DNA of 64,000 nt from a cf. Phormidesmis sp. LEGE 11477 (GCF_015207105.1 NZ_JADEXO010000012.1:20543-84542); one strand, 5' to 3'. Positions 1 through 8,926 are shown, counted from the first letter of the stretch. Numbers and translations: made by a program. The notes: generated by a model from the letters alone, not told the origin.

Positions 1-74
1 CACTTTGAATGAGAAGAGTGAGGTAACTCCTCTGGAGACGCTAAGCGAACGAGCCCTGCCACTCCTGCTTACGT

Positions 75-160
75 GGGGTTGTCGCTCAATTGGAAGAGCA
101 ACTCGTTTGCAACCAGGAGGTTGAGAGTACGTCTTTGCCTACGATTCTCTTTGATTCCAC
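75..160 (+). pseudogene. Degenerate tRNA-like element (UGC anticodon-like loop)
   Basis: A D-arm with a 4-bp stem (84-87 with 96-99) is followed by a loop TTTGCAA at 106-112 that would present anticodon UGC. The anticodon stem has two mismatches, no normal T-arm can be folded, and the acceptor ends pair only loosely (73-79 with 153-159, using G-U pairs). It sits directly before a better tRNA-Ser gene, so a decayed member of a tRNA array is the most likely reading. The assignment is tentative. Confidence 0.3.
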
Positions 161-165
161 CAGAT

Positions 166-250
166 GGAAGGTGCCGCTAAATGGTCGGCAACTGGTCTTG
201 AAAACCAGGGTACAGCGTTCACTGCAGGGGTTCGATTCCTCCACCTTCCT
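166..250 (+). tRNA. tRNA-Ser (anticodon UGA)
   Basis: The anticodon arm is perfect: CTGGT (192-196), loop CTTGAAA (197-203) with anticodon TGA at 199-201, and ACCAG (204-208). The D stem GCCG/CGGC pairs perfectly, a class II variable arm follows, and a TTCGATT T-loop lies at 231-237. GGAAGGT at 166-172 pairs with ACCTTCC at 243-249. The acceptor/D junction is one or two bases shorter than usual and the T stem has a mismatch, so it looks like the loosely conserved tRNAs of cyanobacterial tRNA arrays rather than the main housekeeping Ser tRNA. CCA is not encoded. Confidence 0.7.
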
Positions 251-566
251 TCTTGTCTTTGTTTACTTAGCCTGCATCATCAGTTCTACCAAAGCTGCCG
301 AGTTTAATAACTAAGTAACGCATGAGCAACCGAATGCATTCTGGACATGTTGACTAAACGCCTGCCCTTTGAGGAGCTCATGGCTTGGCCTATGCGCTTT
401 TCTAGCTCTAGAGATTGCTGAGTAGTACACCCTGAAACTGCTGATACAAGGTCAGTTCAGGCAAATGTGAGCGGAATTACACGTATTTCGCTCAGGGGTC
501 TAGATAGTTGCCAGCAGTTGATAGATAATAAATAGTCTGACTGATATCTAACAAGCAATAAAATTT
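251..566. other. Intergenic region upstream of leuD
   Basis: There is no convincing gene here. A small hairpin (GAGCGGAAT at 469-477 with ATTTCGCTC at 485-493) lies about 75 bases before the leuD start. The leuD promoter is presumably in the AT-rich stretch just upstream of 566. Confidence 0.4.
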
Positions 567-1166
567 ATGGGTAATTCCTCCCAAGTTAAAGCAATTACCG
601 GCCAGGCTTTGCCCTTGGTTGGCAACGATATTGATACCGATCGTATCATTCCAGCCCGGTTTTTGCGGGCGGTCACGTTTGATGGACTAGGCGATCAGGT
701 CTTTGCCGACGATCGCCAGCAGCTAGCAGACCATCCGTTCAATCAGCCGCAGTACCAGGGCGCAAAAATATTAGTCGTCAATCGCAACTTCGGCTGTGGC
801 TCTTCGAGAGAACACGCGCCTCAGGCGATCGCCCGCTGGGGAATTAAAGCCTTGGTAGGAGAAAGCTTTGCCGAAATCTTTTTTGGTAACTGTGTGGCGA
901 TGGGCGTTCCCTGTGTAACAGCGGCTCCTGACGACATTAGCGCTTTGCAATCGGCTATAGCGGCAGACGCTACTGTAGAAGTTACCTTAGACTTAGAAAA
1001 AATGAGTGCCACTGCCGAAACGCTGTCTATTCCAGTTGAAATGGGCGCAGGTCCTAGACAAATGTTCCTGAACGGCACCTGGGATGCGTGCGGGCAGCTA
1101 GTCGCGCAGGCGAGTGCGATCGCCCAAACTGCAGAGCATCTCCCTTATACCAGTTGGGCAAGCTAG
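567..1166 (+). CDS. leuD: 3-isopropylmalate dehydratase small subunit (LeuD)
   Basis: This is the small subunit of isopropylmalate isomerase, which converts 2- to 3-isopropylmalate in leucine synthesis together with LeuC and its 4Fe-4S cluster. The 199-residue protein has the family hallmark GCGSSREHAP at residues 76-85, preceded by the N-terminal NDIDTDRIIP motif at about 20-29. Length is normal for a bacterial LeuD. The partner leuC is not in the 566 bases upstream, which hold tRNA-like sequence, so leuC must be elsewhere or beyond the left edge. The ATG start at 567 fits the beginning of the conserved domain. Confidence 0.95.
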   Translation: MGNSSQVKAITGQALPLVGNDIDTDRIIPARFLRAVTFDGLGDQVFADDRQQLADHPFNQPQYQGAKILVVNRNFGCGSSREHAPQAIARWGIKALVGESFAEIFFGNCVAMGVPCVTAAPDDISALQSAIAADATVEVTLDLEKMSATAETLSIPVEMGAGPRQMFLNGTWDACGQLVAQASAIAQTAEHLPYTSWAS

Positions 1167-1245
1167 TAAGAGAATGTTTTGATAAGCCAACCCTCCAGAA
1201 AACAAACAGCGCTAACTTCCTATCTCTGTCTATCTCTCTACTCTT

Positions 1246-1713
1246 TCACCATTTTGAGTAAGGATGCTTCACTAGGCTAGCGTTGTAGTACTTTGTTTGG
1301 CCTGAGACTTCTGGGCCGATCCAATCTGGAATATCAACCGTTTGAGACTCAGACATAAGCTCTACTTCAGCAATGGTAAGCCCTGTGTTCTCCCCTTTGA
1401 ACTCATCTATTTCCCAAACATGCGCGCCAAAGGGTAACCTATATCGAACCTTTTCAATGAGAGGTTGTACGCAGAGCGTATCTAGCATTTCTTTAGCATC
1501 AGCCAGTGGAATTGGGTATTCAAATTCAGCGCGGCTCAGACCTTCCGCAGGGCCTTTTATGGTCAGATAGCCCAACTCACCCACAATTCGAACGCGCACG
1601 CTTTGACCTTCAACAGCAGTTGCGATGTATCCTTGCGAGTAGAGTTTACCTACTGCATTGGCTCGCCAGCTATCGGAGACAACGAGAAATTTTCGTTCCG
1701 TTTCCTTTGCCAT
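1246..1713 (-). CDS. CYTH domain protein (triphosphate tunnel hydrolase family)
   Basis: The 155-residue protein begins with the signature ExExK motif (ETERKF, residues 4-9). It then alternates basic and acidic strand motifs (VRVR, EFEYP, WEIDEF, AEVEL) that line the tunnel of CYTH/triphosphate tunnel metalloenzymes. Bacterial members hydrolyse inorganic triphosphate or thiamine triphosphate, and a few are class IV adenylate cyclases. The sequence does not allow a choice, although short stand-alone bacterial members of this kind are usually triphosphatases. It lies downstream of the polyprenyl synthase gene on the same strand, with a 57-base gap. Confidence 0.88.
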   Translation of the reverse strand: MAKETERKFLVVSDSWRANAVGKLYSQGYIATAVEGQSVRVRIVGELGYLTIKGPAEGLSRAEFEYPIPLADAKEMLDTLCVQPLIEKVRYRLPFGAHVWEIDEFKGENTGLTIAEVELMSESQTVDIPDWIGPEVSGQTKYYNASLVKHPYSKW

Positions 1714-1770
1714 CGTTAACTTCCTTTTCCGTAGTTCTGTAGGATTTTGGCTATGGCCTTGCGCCTCGCC

Positions 1771-2742
1771 CTACTTCAGCCTTCTTAAAACATAGTCTGA
1801 AATGTCTTCTAACGCCTGTCGCGACGCTGACTGGGGTAGATTGCTTAGACATTCAACCGCATGGCGAGCGTGCGTCTTTGCTAACACTCTAGATCGCTCA
1901 ATCCCTCGACTGCTATTAATCAACTCAATGGCCTGTTCAAAATCTTCTGGCCCTGAGAACTCTCGCTCAATAAGTGTCTTTAGATAGGGTACCTCTTCCA
2001 TGGCGTATAGCGCAGGCGCGGTCAGATTGCCGCTTAGCAAGTCGGAGCCAGCAGGCTTACCTAACACCTCCTCGGAGCCAGTAAAATCGAGAATGTCGTC
2101 TACAACCTGATAGGCCAAGCCTAAGCTTCGGCCAAATTGATAGAGGTTTTCTGCCGTATGATCGGACACTTCACTAAGTACGCCCACCGCTTTGGCACTG
2201 TTGGCAATCAAAGTCGCTGTTTTGTAATAGCTCTTCTCCAAGTAAGCCTCTATGGTCAATGTGGTATCAAAATGCTTCAGGCCCTGACGGATTTCTCCTT
2301 CAGCGAGATCCATGATTACCCTAGAAAGCAATTTCACGACTTCTAGATCGTCTAAATTAGCTAGATACCAAGAGGACTGAGCAAACAGAAAATCGCCAGC
2401 GAGCACGGCGACTTTATTGCCAAAGCGACTGTGTACCGTATCCACGCCGCGCCGGGTTGATGACTCGTCGACAACGTCGTCATGCACCAGACTCGCTGTA
2501 TGGATCATCTCTGTGATCTCAGCTAAGCGACGGTGTCGACTGGTAATGCCTTGATCCGGCTGAGTGGCTCTAGCTAACAACAGGACTATGGCCGGACGAA
2601 TACGCTTGCCGCCTGCACCAAACAGGTGTTCAGCCGCCGCATAAAGAATCTTGTGACGAGCCCCCACAAGATTTTTGAGGTTGTCGGTCAGGAGCGCTAG
2701 GTCGGCTTCTACAGGTAGAAAAAGAGAGGTGGCTGAGGTCAT
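1771..2742 (-). CDS. sds: Long-chain all-trans polyprenyl diphosphate synthase (solanesyl type)
   Basis: A 323-residue trans-isoprenyl diphosphate synthase that condenses isopentenyl diphosphate onto an allylic primer. The sequence shows GGKRIRP at 44-50, the first Asp-rich motif DDVVD at 88-92 followed by TRRG, and the second Asp-rich motif DDILD at 215-219. The full length and overall pattern match the cyanobacterial solanesyl diphosphate synthase that supplies the plastoquinone side chain. Small or bulky residues just before the first Asp-rich motif set chain length and cannot be read with certainty here. The GGPP synthase CrtE is the alternative but is less likely. Confidence 0.9.
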   Translation of the reverse strand: MTSATSLFLPVEADLALLTDNLKNLVGARHKILYAAAEHLFGAGGKRIRPAIVLLLARATQPDQGITSRHRRLAEITEMIHTASLVHDDVVDESSTRRGVDTVHSRFGNKVAVLAGDFLFAQSSWYLANLDDLEVVKLLSRVIMDLAEGEIRQGLKHFDTTLTIEAYLEKSYYKTATLIANSAKAVGVLSEVSDHTAENLYQFGRSLGLAYQVVDDILDFTGSEEVLGKPAGSDLLSGNLTAPALYAMEEVPYLKTLIEREFSGPEDFEQAIELINSSRGIERSRVLAKTHARHAVECLSNLPQSASRQALEDISDYVLRRLK

Positions 2743-2900
2743 GGAAAACGCGACTCAGGCGGATTAAGTTACGAAATTTTAAGCTGTCTGCTCTTATTCT
2801 AAGCTATTGTGCTGTTAAAGGGACGAGTCCTCCACAAAGGAAACAGAACTGCGCCATAGACACCCTCAGCCTAGTAGCTGTGTAGTAATGTTCAAGAGAT

Positions 2901-2960
2901 GTTTGGCTAATCGAGAAGTCGTCCATTTTTTTAGCGGGACGGCTTCTCAATTAGCCAAAC
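2901..2960. repeat. 24-bp inverted repeat forming a long hairpin
   Basis: Bases 2901-2924 pair with 2937-2960 along 24 positions with only two differences. Both differences become G-U pairs in one of the two transcripts. The 12-base loop is T-rich. There is no T-run after either arm, so a simple rho-independent terminator is not the best explanation. A MITE-like repeat or a structured RNA upstream of sds are alternatives. Confidence 0.7.
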
Positions 2961-3340
2961 CTTATGTTATTCTATAGATAGTTAAGATTTTCTGTTCAAT
3001 CCTGGTGACACTCATACCTGGCAACACTCACAGGTCAGTTCTTACTAGGAGCTCAATTTGAATAGGTGGCTACAGAGCTGCTCTACTGGTTGAGACAGTT
3101 TTCCTAAAAGCCGGCGTCAGTCTTTTTTTAGTCTGTAAGTTCAATATCTTTGGTTCAGGGGCTATTCCCATCGACAGTTAAGAGATCGTTGATCATTCAA
3201 TTCTTAGACTAGAAATTAGGTAATGAGCTTCCTGTAGGAATCTTTTCCCTGGAAAGCAGTCGCAGGAAAAGAGCCTGTTTTTTGGTAAGGCCAAAGTATC
3301 AATTAGGCTGTCTGCTAGGCTTCACTACAGCTTAGTAAGC

Positions 3341-3571
3341 TTGCTAGGGGTTGGGCCGATTATCTTTACTACAGTCTTGCCTAAGACTACCTACATCAAA
3401 GACTCCTTTGGAGATTTTTTCTTTGATACTGTTAATGTTCTCCCTATCGTGCTCGCCATGCTGCACTTCTCTAGCACCAACCCGGTTGCAATTGTTATCC
3501 CTGCTGTAGTTTATTTGTTTGTAGTTTACTTGTTCATGATGTTCATGAGTACCAGCGCGTCAGACACTTAG
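3341..3571 (+). CDS. Possible small hydrophobic membrane protein
   Basis: A 76-codon frame starts with TTG and ends in a strongly hydrophobic helix (about residues 46-70) rich in Val, Phe, Leu and Met, with a short polar tail. It was compared mentally with PsbK, PsaI, PsaM, PsbX and PetL and does not fit any of them. The non-ATG start and lack of a clear ribosome binding site keep confidence low. The real start may be an internal ATG at 3458-3460. Confidence 0.2.
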   Translation: MLGVGPIIFTTVLPKTTYIKDSFGDFFFDTVNVLPIVLAMLHFSSTNPVAIVIPAVVYLFVVYLFMMFMSTSASDT

Positions 3572-3736
3572 CCCTCTACGCTTAGTCACCTACACTGCCT
3601 ACCTCTAGAGTGATCTCTAGCTATCCGAAGAATCCTTCTGGTGCATCGCTTGGGAGGTGAAAGTCACACGTGACTTGTATTTTCTACGCTTGTTGCCTGT
3701 CTGGTAGCGAGCGTTTTTTGGTTGCTCTAGTGATTT

Positions 3737-4645
3737 TTAGCGATCGCGTCTTTGAACAGCAACAGGGCTAGTTGTTTCCAGTACAGCTTCTTCTTCTAGC
3801 ACGGCTACTTCAAGCGTTTCTATAGATACGTGCCTAACCAGAGGCTGATAGCCCAGCCACTGCTGTGAAACTTTGGCAAACTGTAGCGAATCGCCGCTGA
3901 CATAAAATTTAGTAGGTATAGCGCCTATCCTGACCGTACCCGGATTGCCTAGCCCTAAGATATCAAGCTCTTGAGCAGCCGCTATAGTTAGATGTCTTGC
4001 CGGATCGACTAGTTTGATATGGCTCGGCAGAATCTGTTTAAACACAGGTGCTAGATGTGGATAGTGCGTACAACCATAGACCAGCGTATCAATGCCTGCA
4101 TCGATAAGTGGTTCTAGGTAGCGTTTGGCTACCGCTAATGTGTATGGATCATGGATGCGACCGTTTTCAATTAGCGGTACAAACTCTGGACAGCCCATTT
4201 GCCAAACTTTGATCGTCGAGTCAATTTCTTGAACAGCCTGTAAATAAGCATCGCTTTTAGCCGTTGCCTCAGTCGAAATTACCCCAATTCGCCTACCAGA
4301 CTTGACTGCTCCTCTAGCACCAGGTAAAACAATGCCTAAGATTGGGATAGGAAATTCGGATCGTACTTCCTCTAGAACTAATGCCGAGCTTGTGTTGCAG
4401 GCCATAACGATTAGCTTCACCTCGAGCCCCATCATCCAGGCAATGATTTCGCGCACAAACCTTAAGATCTCACTTTTAGAGCGGTTACCATAAGGAACCC
4501 TAGCCGTATCCCCAAAATAAATAATTGACTCTACAGGCAAATGTTTGTGCATTTCACGCAGCACCGTTAGCCCGCCGACGCCACTATCAAAGACACCAAT
4601 CTTGAAATTGGAGCGCAGCTTGCTGGAAAGAGCCGGGATACTCAT
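3737..4645 (-). CDS. murI: Glutamate racemase (MurI)
   Basis: Converts L- to D-glutamate for peptidoglycan by a two-cysteine acid/base mechanism. Both catalytic cysteines are present in normal context: MACNTSSA (Cys83) and GCTHYPHL (Cys192). The N-terminal FDSGVGGLTVLR motif at about 19-30 is also intact. The 302-residue length is slightly long because of short non-conserved ends at both termini. It is flanked by long non-coding stretches and is probably transcribed alone. Confidence 0.96.
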   Translation of the reverse strand: MSIPALSSKLRSNFKIGVFDSGVGGLTVLREMHKHLPVESIIYFGDTARVPYGNRSKSEILRFVREIIAWMMGLEVKLIVMACNTSSALVLEEVRSEFPIPILGIVLPGARGAVKSGRRIGVISTEATAKSDAYLQAVQEIDSTIKVWQMGCPEFVPLIENGRIHDPYTLAVAKRYLEPLIDAGIDTLVYGCTHYPHLAPVFKQILPSHIKLVDPARHLTIAAAQELDILGLGNPGTVRIGAIPTKFYVSGDSLQFAKVSQQWLGYQPLVRHVSIETLEVAVLEEEAVLETTSPVAVQRRDR

Positions 4646-5164
4646 AAGTAGAAATACTCAGTTTAATAAGTGAATAAATGTTCTCTAGAGTTTAGTAGGA
4701 TTTGGAAACTTTACCCGTCCTATTTTTCAACTCCAAAGGAAGATCTTTTTACGTGCGGCCAGATGCAGCAGCTTTTTATACCACTAAGATCATCGTTTAT
4801 GCAGCCGACGATCTGTGTGCATTCCTATCCTTGGCTCTCTGCTGAGATTATGGGTAGATCGGCACGTCTCACCTGTATACCTTGTGTAAAAATCGTCCAG
4901 GTTTTCTTTATGTAAAACTACGGTCACAAAAAACGAAGATTTGCTCAAAAGGATACCCTACCGCTATCTCCGAATCTGCATAACTGTAGCTATGAATCAC
5001 TGTTACAGAAGTCACGAAGCACCTATAGAAACAAGCTCTGGTTAGAAGTTTCCGCACAAAAAGCGAATCCGCATAGAAACTAGATCTTCTACGCGGATTC
5101 GCTATTGATAGATGTGCAGCCCTAGGTAGCGGACGCTATAGCTCAGCGCTTAAGCCTGGAGAAA
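4646..5164. other. Intergenic region between antiporter and murI
   Basis: About 520 bases without a supported gene. An 81-codon frame on the plus strand (4670-4915) has no recognisable features and was not accepted. The only clear element is the hairpin terminator at 5062-5103. The murI promoter should lie near 4650-4700 on the minus strand. Confidence 0.4.
5062..5103 (-). terminator. Rho-independent terminator of the antiporter gene
   Basis: Arms 5062-5078 and 5087-5103 pair over 17 positions with one mismatch around an 8-base loop. On the minus strand the hairpin is followed immediately by TTTTTG, about 60 bases after the stop codon of the cation/proton antiporter gene. Confidence 0.8.
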
Positions 5165-6637
5165 CTAGGATTCAGCCAGATCAGCAGCAGATACTGCTGC
5201 CTCAGATACTGCGGCAGATACCTCCGTACCAGCAGGGGCTGGCTCTAGAACATCGCCATCATTGTCACTGCTATCAAACACTAGCCTGAGTAGCGGTGGT
5301 GCGATAAATGTCGTCACAATGACCATGACGATAATGGCAGCGTCTAAGGATTCAGATAGAACGCCGCTCGCCGCGCCTACACCAGCAAACACCAAGCCGA
5401 CTTCTCCTCTAGGAATCATGCCAAATCCAATGGCCAGTCGATTGATTCCAGGCTGACCAAATACAGCAAATCCGGTAACCGTTTTACCCAAGATGGCGAT
5501 CACCACCAAGAAAGACGCAATGATCAAACCCTCTCGGTTAGCAGGCTCTAGCGGGTTCAACACGCTAATATCTGTTTGCGCCCCGACCGTTACAAAGAAA
5601 ACCGGAACTAGCATATCTGCGATGGGCGTGATTTGCTCTTCTAGCTCGCGGCGCTTCGAGGTTTCTGCCAAAATTAAGCCTGCTGCAAACGCACCTAAAA
5701 TTGTCTCTAGCTGAATCGCGGCAGCAATATAAGACAGCACAAACGCAAAGATTAGTGAGGTGATGATTAACTGACCTCTTGTTTGCAGCTGATCTACCAA
5801 AGAAACAAACAGCGGACTGAGCAAACGCCCAATAAAGATAGATCCCACTAAGAAAGCGGCAGCCCCCAAGACTAGGTAGACCACATTCAAAATCTCGATC
5901 TCGCCTGTCTTAGCCAAGCTAGCAACAACTGCCAGCACAATAATGCCTAGCACATCATCAAGTACAGCCGCGCCAATAATAATCTGGCCTTCCTTAGAAC
6001 TTAGCTGCTGCATCTCTGCTAGCACCTTTGCTGTGATACCAATACTCGTTGCCGTCAGCGCCGCACCCGCAAACACCGCTGGAATTGTTCCCACGCCAAA
6101 AAGTACGATTAGCCCGGCTGTTCCAGCTACAAATGGAACGACTACACCGATAACGGCGACTACAGCAGCCTGTGGCCCAACTCGAATGAGCTCCTTCAAG
6201 TCTGATTCCAGGCCAATCTCAAACAGCAGAATAATGACGCCTAGCTCCGCTAGGACTGACAGAGCTTCGCTCTGGCCGTTAAAGACCGTTTGCAAAGTTT
6301 CTGGGTTCAGATGAGCCGTCATCTGAATAATGTTCATCAGAGCAGAGGTGGGCATTTCTGGCCCTTCTGGAAAGACGATCAGATGAAGAGCAGAGACTCC
6401 AACAACGACCCCGCCCACCAACTCACCTAGCACTGAGGGTAGATTGAGCCGGGCGCACAGCTCTCCTCCTACCTTGGCTGCAATGAAAACTGTAATGAGA
6501 CTAAGCAGTACGCCTGCTATCACAAATGAGCCGACCTCCGCCTCATCGACTTCAGCTAAAAGGGGAACGGTATCTGCCAATGGTCCATGCCATAGCAAAT
6601 TATGGATTGAAATAGGCCATCCGATAGGATCAATCAT
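5165..6637 (-). CDS. CPA2-family cation:proton antiporter (NapA/Kef type)
   Basis: A 490-residue polytopic inner-membrane protein with about 12-13 hydrophobic segments, exchanging Na+ or K+ for H+. Typical CPA2 features can be read: ALLEIGLE-type sequence (IILLFEIGLESDL, about 131-143), a charged DDVLG pair near residue 230 for ion binding, GAFAAGLIL near 310, and a glycine-rich PRGEVGL motif in the last third. It lacks the C-terminal TrkA-N nucleotide-binding domain of KefB/KefC and ends in a short Ala/Glu-rich tail, which fits NapA-like Na+/H+ antiporters. The first ~25 residues before the first helix could be an over-extended start. Confidence 0.88.
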   Translation of the reverse strand: MIDPIGWPISIHNLLWHGPLADTVPLLAEVDEAEVGSFVIAGVLLSLITVFIAAKVGGELCARLNLPSVLGELVGGVVVGVSALHLIVFPEGPEMPTSALMNIIQMTAHLNPETLQTVFNGQSEALSVLAELGVIILLFEIGLESDLKELIRVGPQAAVVAVIGVVVPFVAGTAGLIVLFGVGTIPAVFAGAALTATSIGITAKVLAEMQQLSSKEGQIIIGAAVLDDVLGIIVLAVVASLAKTGEIEILNVVYLVLGAAAFLVGSIFIGRLLSPLFVSLVDQLQTRGQLIITSLIFAFVLSYIAAAIQLETILGAFAAGLILAETSKRRELEEQITPIADMLVPVFFVTVGAQTDISVLNPLEPANREGLIIASFLVVIAILGKTVTGFAVFGQPGINRLAIGFGMIPRGEVGLVFAGVGAASGVLSESLDAAIIVMVIVTTFIAPPLLRLVFDSSDNDGDVLEPAPAGTEVSAAVSEAAVSAADLAES

Positions 6638-6823
6638 GCTGTTTGCGGCAACTCGTCGTAGTCTAATTTACAGGAGTCACCTCCCTATATTTTGTTCATT
6701 TAGTCATAAGCGTCTCTTTAAATTGACTAAACCTTTGAACCGCTCTATCCACCGAGCTGTTATGTCTACTGTACTTTAGCCAAAGTTACTGTAGTTTAGA
6801 CACTGTGGTTTAGACTCGATACT

Positions 6824-7636
6824 CTAGCCAAAGACTCGATGCTGCAGGGATGGCATCTGCCGCCGGACTTGTTCTAGTCGCGAGGGGTCGATCTCTGCGA
6901 TCGCCATTCCTACAGTATCGCCTGCATCCGCTAGCGTAATTCCCCAAGGATCGATGATCATCGCGTGGCCGTGAGACTGTCGACGGGCATTGTGAAAACC
7001 AGTTTGGGCAGGCGCGATCATATAGCAAGTATTTTCGATTGCTCGGGCCTGCAAGAGTACCTGCCAATGGTCTTTCCCGGTAAACGCTGTAAAAGCAGCT
7101 GGCACAATCAGCACCTCCGCCCCTGCTTTTGATAGCTGACGATATAGCTCAGGAAAGCGAACGTCATAACAGACAGAAATGCCTAGCTGTCCTAGTCGAT
7201 CAGACCGGTAGACTTCAGGCATCGCTGTTCCAGAAGTGACGCGAGCAGATTCCTGATAGGTATTGCCATCGGGCAAATTGACATCAAACAGGTGAACTTT
7301 TTCGTACCGCAAAAGCTCTTCACCATTGGCATTGACTAATATCGCCGTGTTGTAGGTTCGATTATCTGGAGAAGGAACAGGATAGCCGCCCCCTAATAAG
7401 GTAATCCGATATCGCTGAGCCATTGTTTTGATGAACTTCTCGCTAGCGGCGCGAATATCCTCCGCTTGGCTGAACTTAGCCTCTTCGTCCCCCAAAAAAG
7501 AGAAGTTTTCAGGCAGTGTGACTAGCTCTGCACCACGGCGCGTGGCCAGATCAATCAGTTCTTCCGCTTGAGCCAGATTTTTATCGAGATCGGGCACGCT
7601 GGTCATTTGTAGTGCAGCTGCCAAGTAGGGCTTCAT
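6824..7636 (-). CDS. Carbon-nitrogen hydrolase, Nit1-like (probable deaminated-glutathione amidase)
   Basis: A 270-residue nitrilase-superfamily enzyme with the full Glu-Lys-Cys triad: Glu43 in LPENF, Lys113 in YEKVHLFD and Cys156 in SVCYDVRFPELYR. The YEKVHLFDV and CYDVRFPE contexts are those of the Nit1/NitA branch, which removes the amide from deaminated glutathione, a repair reaction. Some members have omega-amidase-like activity instead. It is divergent from rplU, with 288 bases between the two genes. Confidence 0.85.
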   Translation of the reverse strand: MKPYLAAALQMTSVPDLDKNLAQAEELIDLATRRGAELVTLPENFSFLGDEEAKFSQAEDIRAASEKFIKTMAQRYRITLLGGGYPVPSPDNRTYNTAILVNANGEELLRYEKVHLFDVNLPDGNTYQESARVTSGTAMPEVYRSDRLGQLGISVCYDVRFPELYRQLSKAGAEVLIVPAAFTAFTGKDHWQVLLQARAIENTCYMIAPAQTGFHNARRQSHGHAMIIDPWGITLADAGDTVGMAIAEIDPSRLEQVRRQMPSLQHRVFG

Positions 7637-7924
7637 AAGTCTCTATAGCCATGAGAACACAGCTTATAATTGTAAGACGTGGGTTGACTCGTTTATGCCT
7701 TTTGTTAAGCGCTTCGACCGATTAGGTACTTTATTGCCCTAGAAATAGAAAAGGAAAATCAGCGAGGACTTTTGAGAAGCTAACCGTTCGTGCTTGACAG
7801 CAGGTGGCATTTACAGCGATTATAGATATTCTGTGAAAATGCTCGGACCAGGTAAAAAGTGTTGCGCTTATCCTAGATGAAGCAACCTACCTCTACGGCG
7901 ATTTAGAATGAGAATAGAAAGAAC

Positions 7925-8296
7925 ATGGCGTACGCAATCATTGCAGCAGGTGGCACTCAGCTCAGGGTTGAGCCGGGTCGGTTTTATGACATTAATCGTC
8001 TACCGATGGAAGCCGATGAAAAGATTACGATTGATCAGGTCTTGATGGTTGAAAATGGTGGCGAAGTCAGTGTTGGTCAACCGTTGGTAGAAGGTGCCTC
8101 AGTCAGCGGCACAATTGTCAGTCATCTGCGTGGCAAGAAGGTTATTGTCTACAAGATGCAGCCAAAGAAGAAGACTCGTAAAAAGCAGGGGCATCGTCAA
8201 GATCTTACTCGGGTAATGGTTGATTCGATTACGGTAGGTGGTCAAACGATCTCGTCTGATTCTGCTGATAGTAGCGATTCTGACAGCAGTGATTAA
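7925..8296 (+). CDS. rplU: 50S ribosomal protein L21
   Basis: The 123-residue protein begins MAYAIIAAGGTQLRVEPG, the usual L21 start, and contains the basic motif MQPKKKTRKKQGHRQ that contacts 23S rRNA. The L21 domain ends near residue 107 and is followed by an extra Ser/Asp-rich acidic tail (about 14 residues of S and D), unusual for a ribosomal protein. It lies 117 bases before rpmA in the normal L21-L27 order. Confidence 0.97.
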   Translation: MAYAIIAAGGTQLRVEPGRFYDINRLPMEADEKITIDQVLMVENGGEVSVGQPLVEGASVSGTIVSHLRGKKVIVYKMQPKKKTRKKQGHRQDLTRVMVDSITVGGQTISSDSADSSDSDSSD

Positions 8297-8413
8297 TTTT
8301 GTGGATGATTGATCGAATTCAGCTCGGCAGGTAGCTGAGCAGCCGATTCGTCTTCAGGAACCTAGTCATAAAAATTCAGTAACCAGTTTAGAAATACAGG
8401 AGTTCTAGAGACC

Positions 8414-8674
8414 ATGGCACATAAGAAAGGTACAGGCAGTACTAGAAACGGTCGCGATTCTAACGCTCAGCGTTTAGGTGTGAAAAAGTACGGTGGAGAA
8501 GCTGTGATCGCAGGTAATATTCTTGTCCGTCAGCGGGGTACTAAGTACCATGTTGGCGAGAATGTCGGCATCGGTGGCGACGATACTTTGTTTGCGCTGA
8601 TTGATGGCGTAGTGACCTTCGAGCGTAAGGGCAAGAGCCGTAAAAAGGTTAGCGTTTATCCTGCTGCTGTATAG
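8414..8674 (+). CDS. rpmA: 50S ribosomal protein L27
   Basis: An 86-residue L27 with the flexible N-terminal tail [17 protein letters not shown], which reaches the peptidyl-transferase centre, followed by the KYGGE and RQRG motifs. No Firmicutes-type cleavable prepeptide is present. A Shine-Dalgarno-like AGGAG precedes the start by about 11 bases. Confidence 0.98.
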   Translation: MAHKKGTGSTRNGRDSNAQRLGVKKYGGEAVIAGNILVRQRGTKYHVGENVGIGGDDTLFALIDGVVTFERKGKSRKKVSVYPAAV

Positions 8675-8737
8675 ATTAGACTGCTGGAAACTGAGTCAAC
8701 TGGCTCAATGAAAGGCCATTGAAATTGAACTCGCTAG

Positions 8738-8774
8738 AAAAAGCTCGCTTCTCTTTTGAGACAGTGGGCTTTTT
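8738..8774 (+). terminator. Rho-independent terminator after rpmA
   Basis: AAAAAGCTCGCT (8738-8749) pairs with AGTGGGCTTTTT (8763-8774) through 12 pairs including G-U pairs, with a 13-base loop and a terminal T-run, 64 bases after the rpmA stop. Confidence 0.75.
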
Positions 8775-8926
8775 GACGTAGACAGAGAACGCTTACCAAG
8801 ACCACGGGCCAAGCAACTTTCTCGTACTGTAGGCGTAGCCTTCTCCTAGAGTATGTATGGTGACAGGTTAAAATTTTCATGACGCTGTTTTGATGGCACT
8901 ATGCATCGAGAGAAACGGATCAAAGA

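Larger units (their letters stand above)
2743..3736. other. Long intergenic region with a strong hairpin and one doubtful small ORF
   Basis: Nearly 1 kb separates sds from murI. Apart from the 24-bp hairpin at 2901-2960 and a doubtful hydrophobic ORF at 3341-3571, no gene was recognised. A T-rich tract at 3123-3130 and several short palindromes occur. A structured small RNA is possible, but nothing matches a named family by eye. Confidence 0.4.

Noticed and set aside
90..314. 74-codon open frame on the plus strand
   Set aside because: It overlaps the tRNA-like element and the tRNA-Ser gene and has no protein features.
2961..3340. Possible 6S RNA or other named small RNA
   Set aside because: Short palindromes are present, but no arrangement with a closed terminal stem and large central bubble could be drawn.
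4670..4915. 81-codon plus-strand frame
   Set aside because: No start signal, domain or composition suggests coding. It lies in the gap upstream of murI.
5943..6314. 123-codon frame opposite the antiporter gene
   Set aside because: It is antisense to a clearly coding membrane protein, and its Ser/Thr/Pro-rich composition is what such shadows show.
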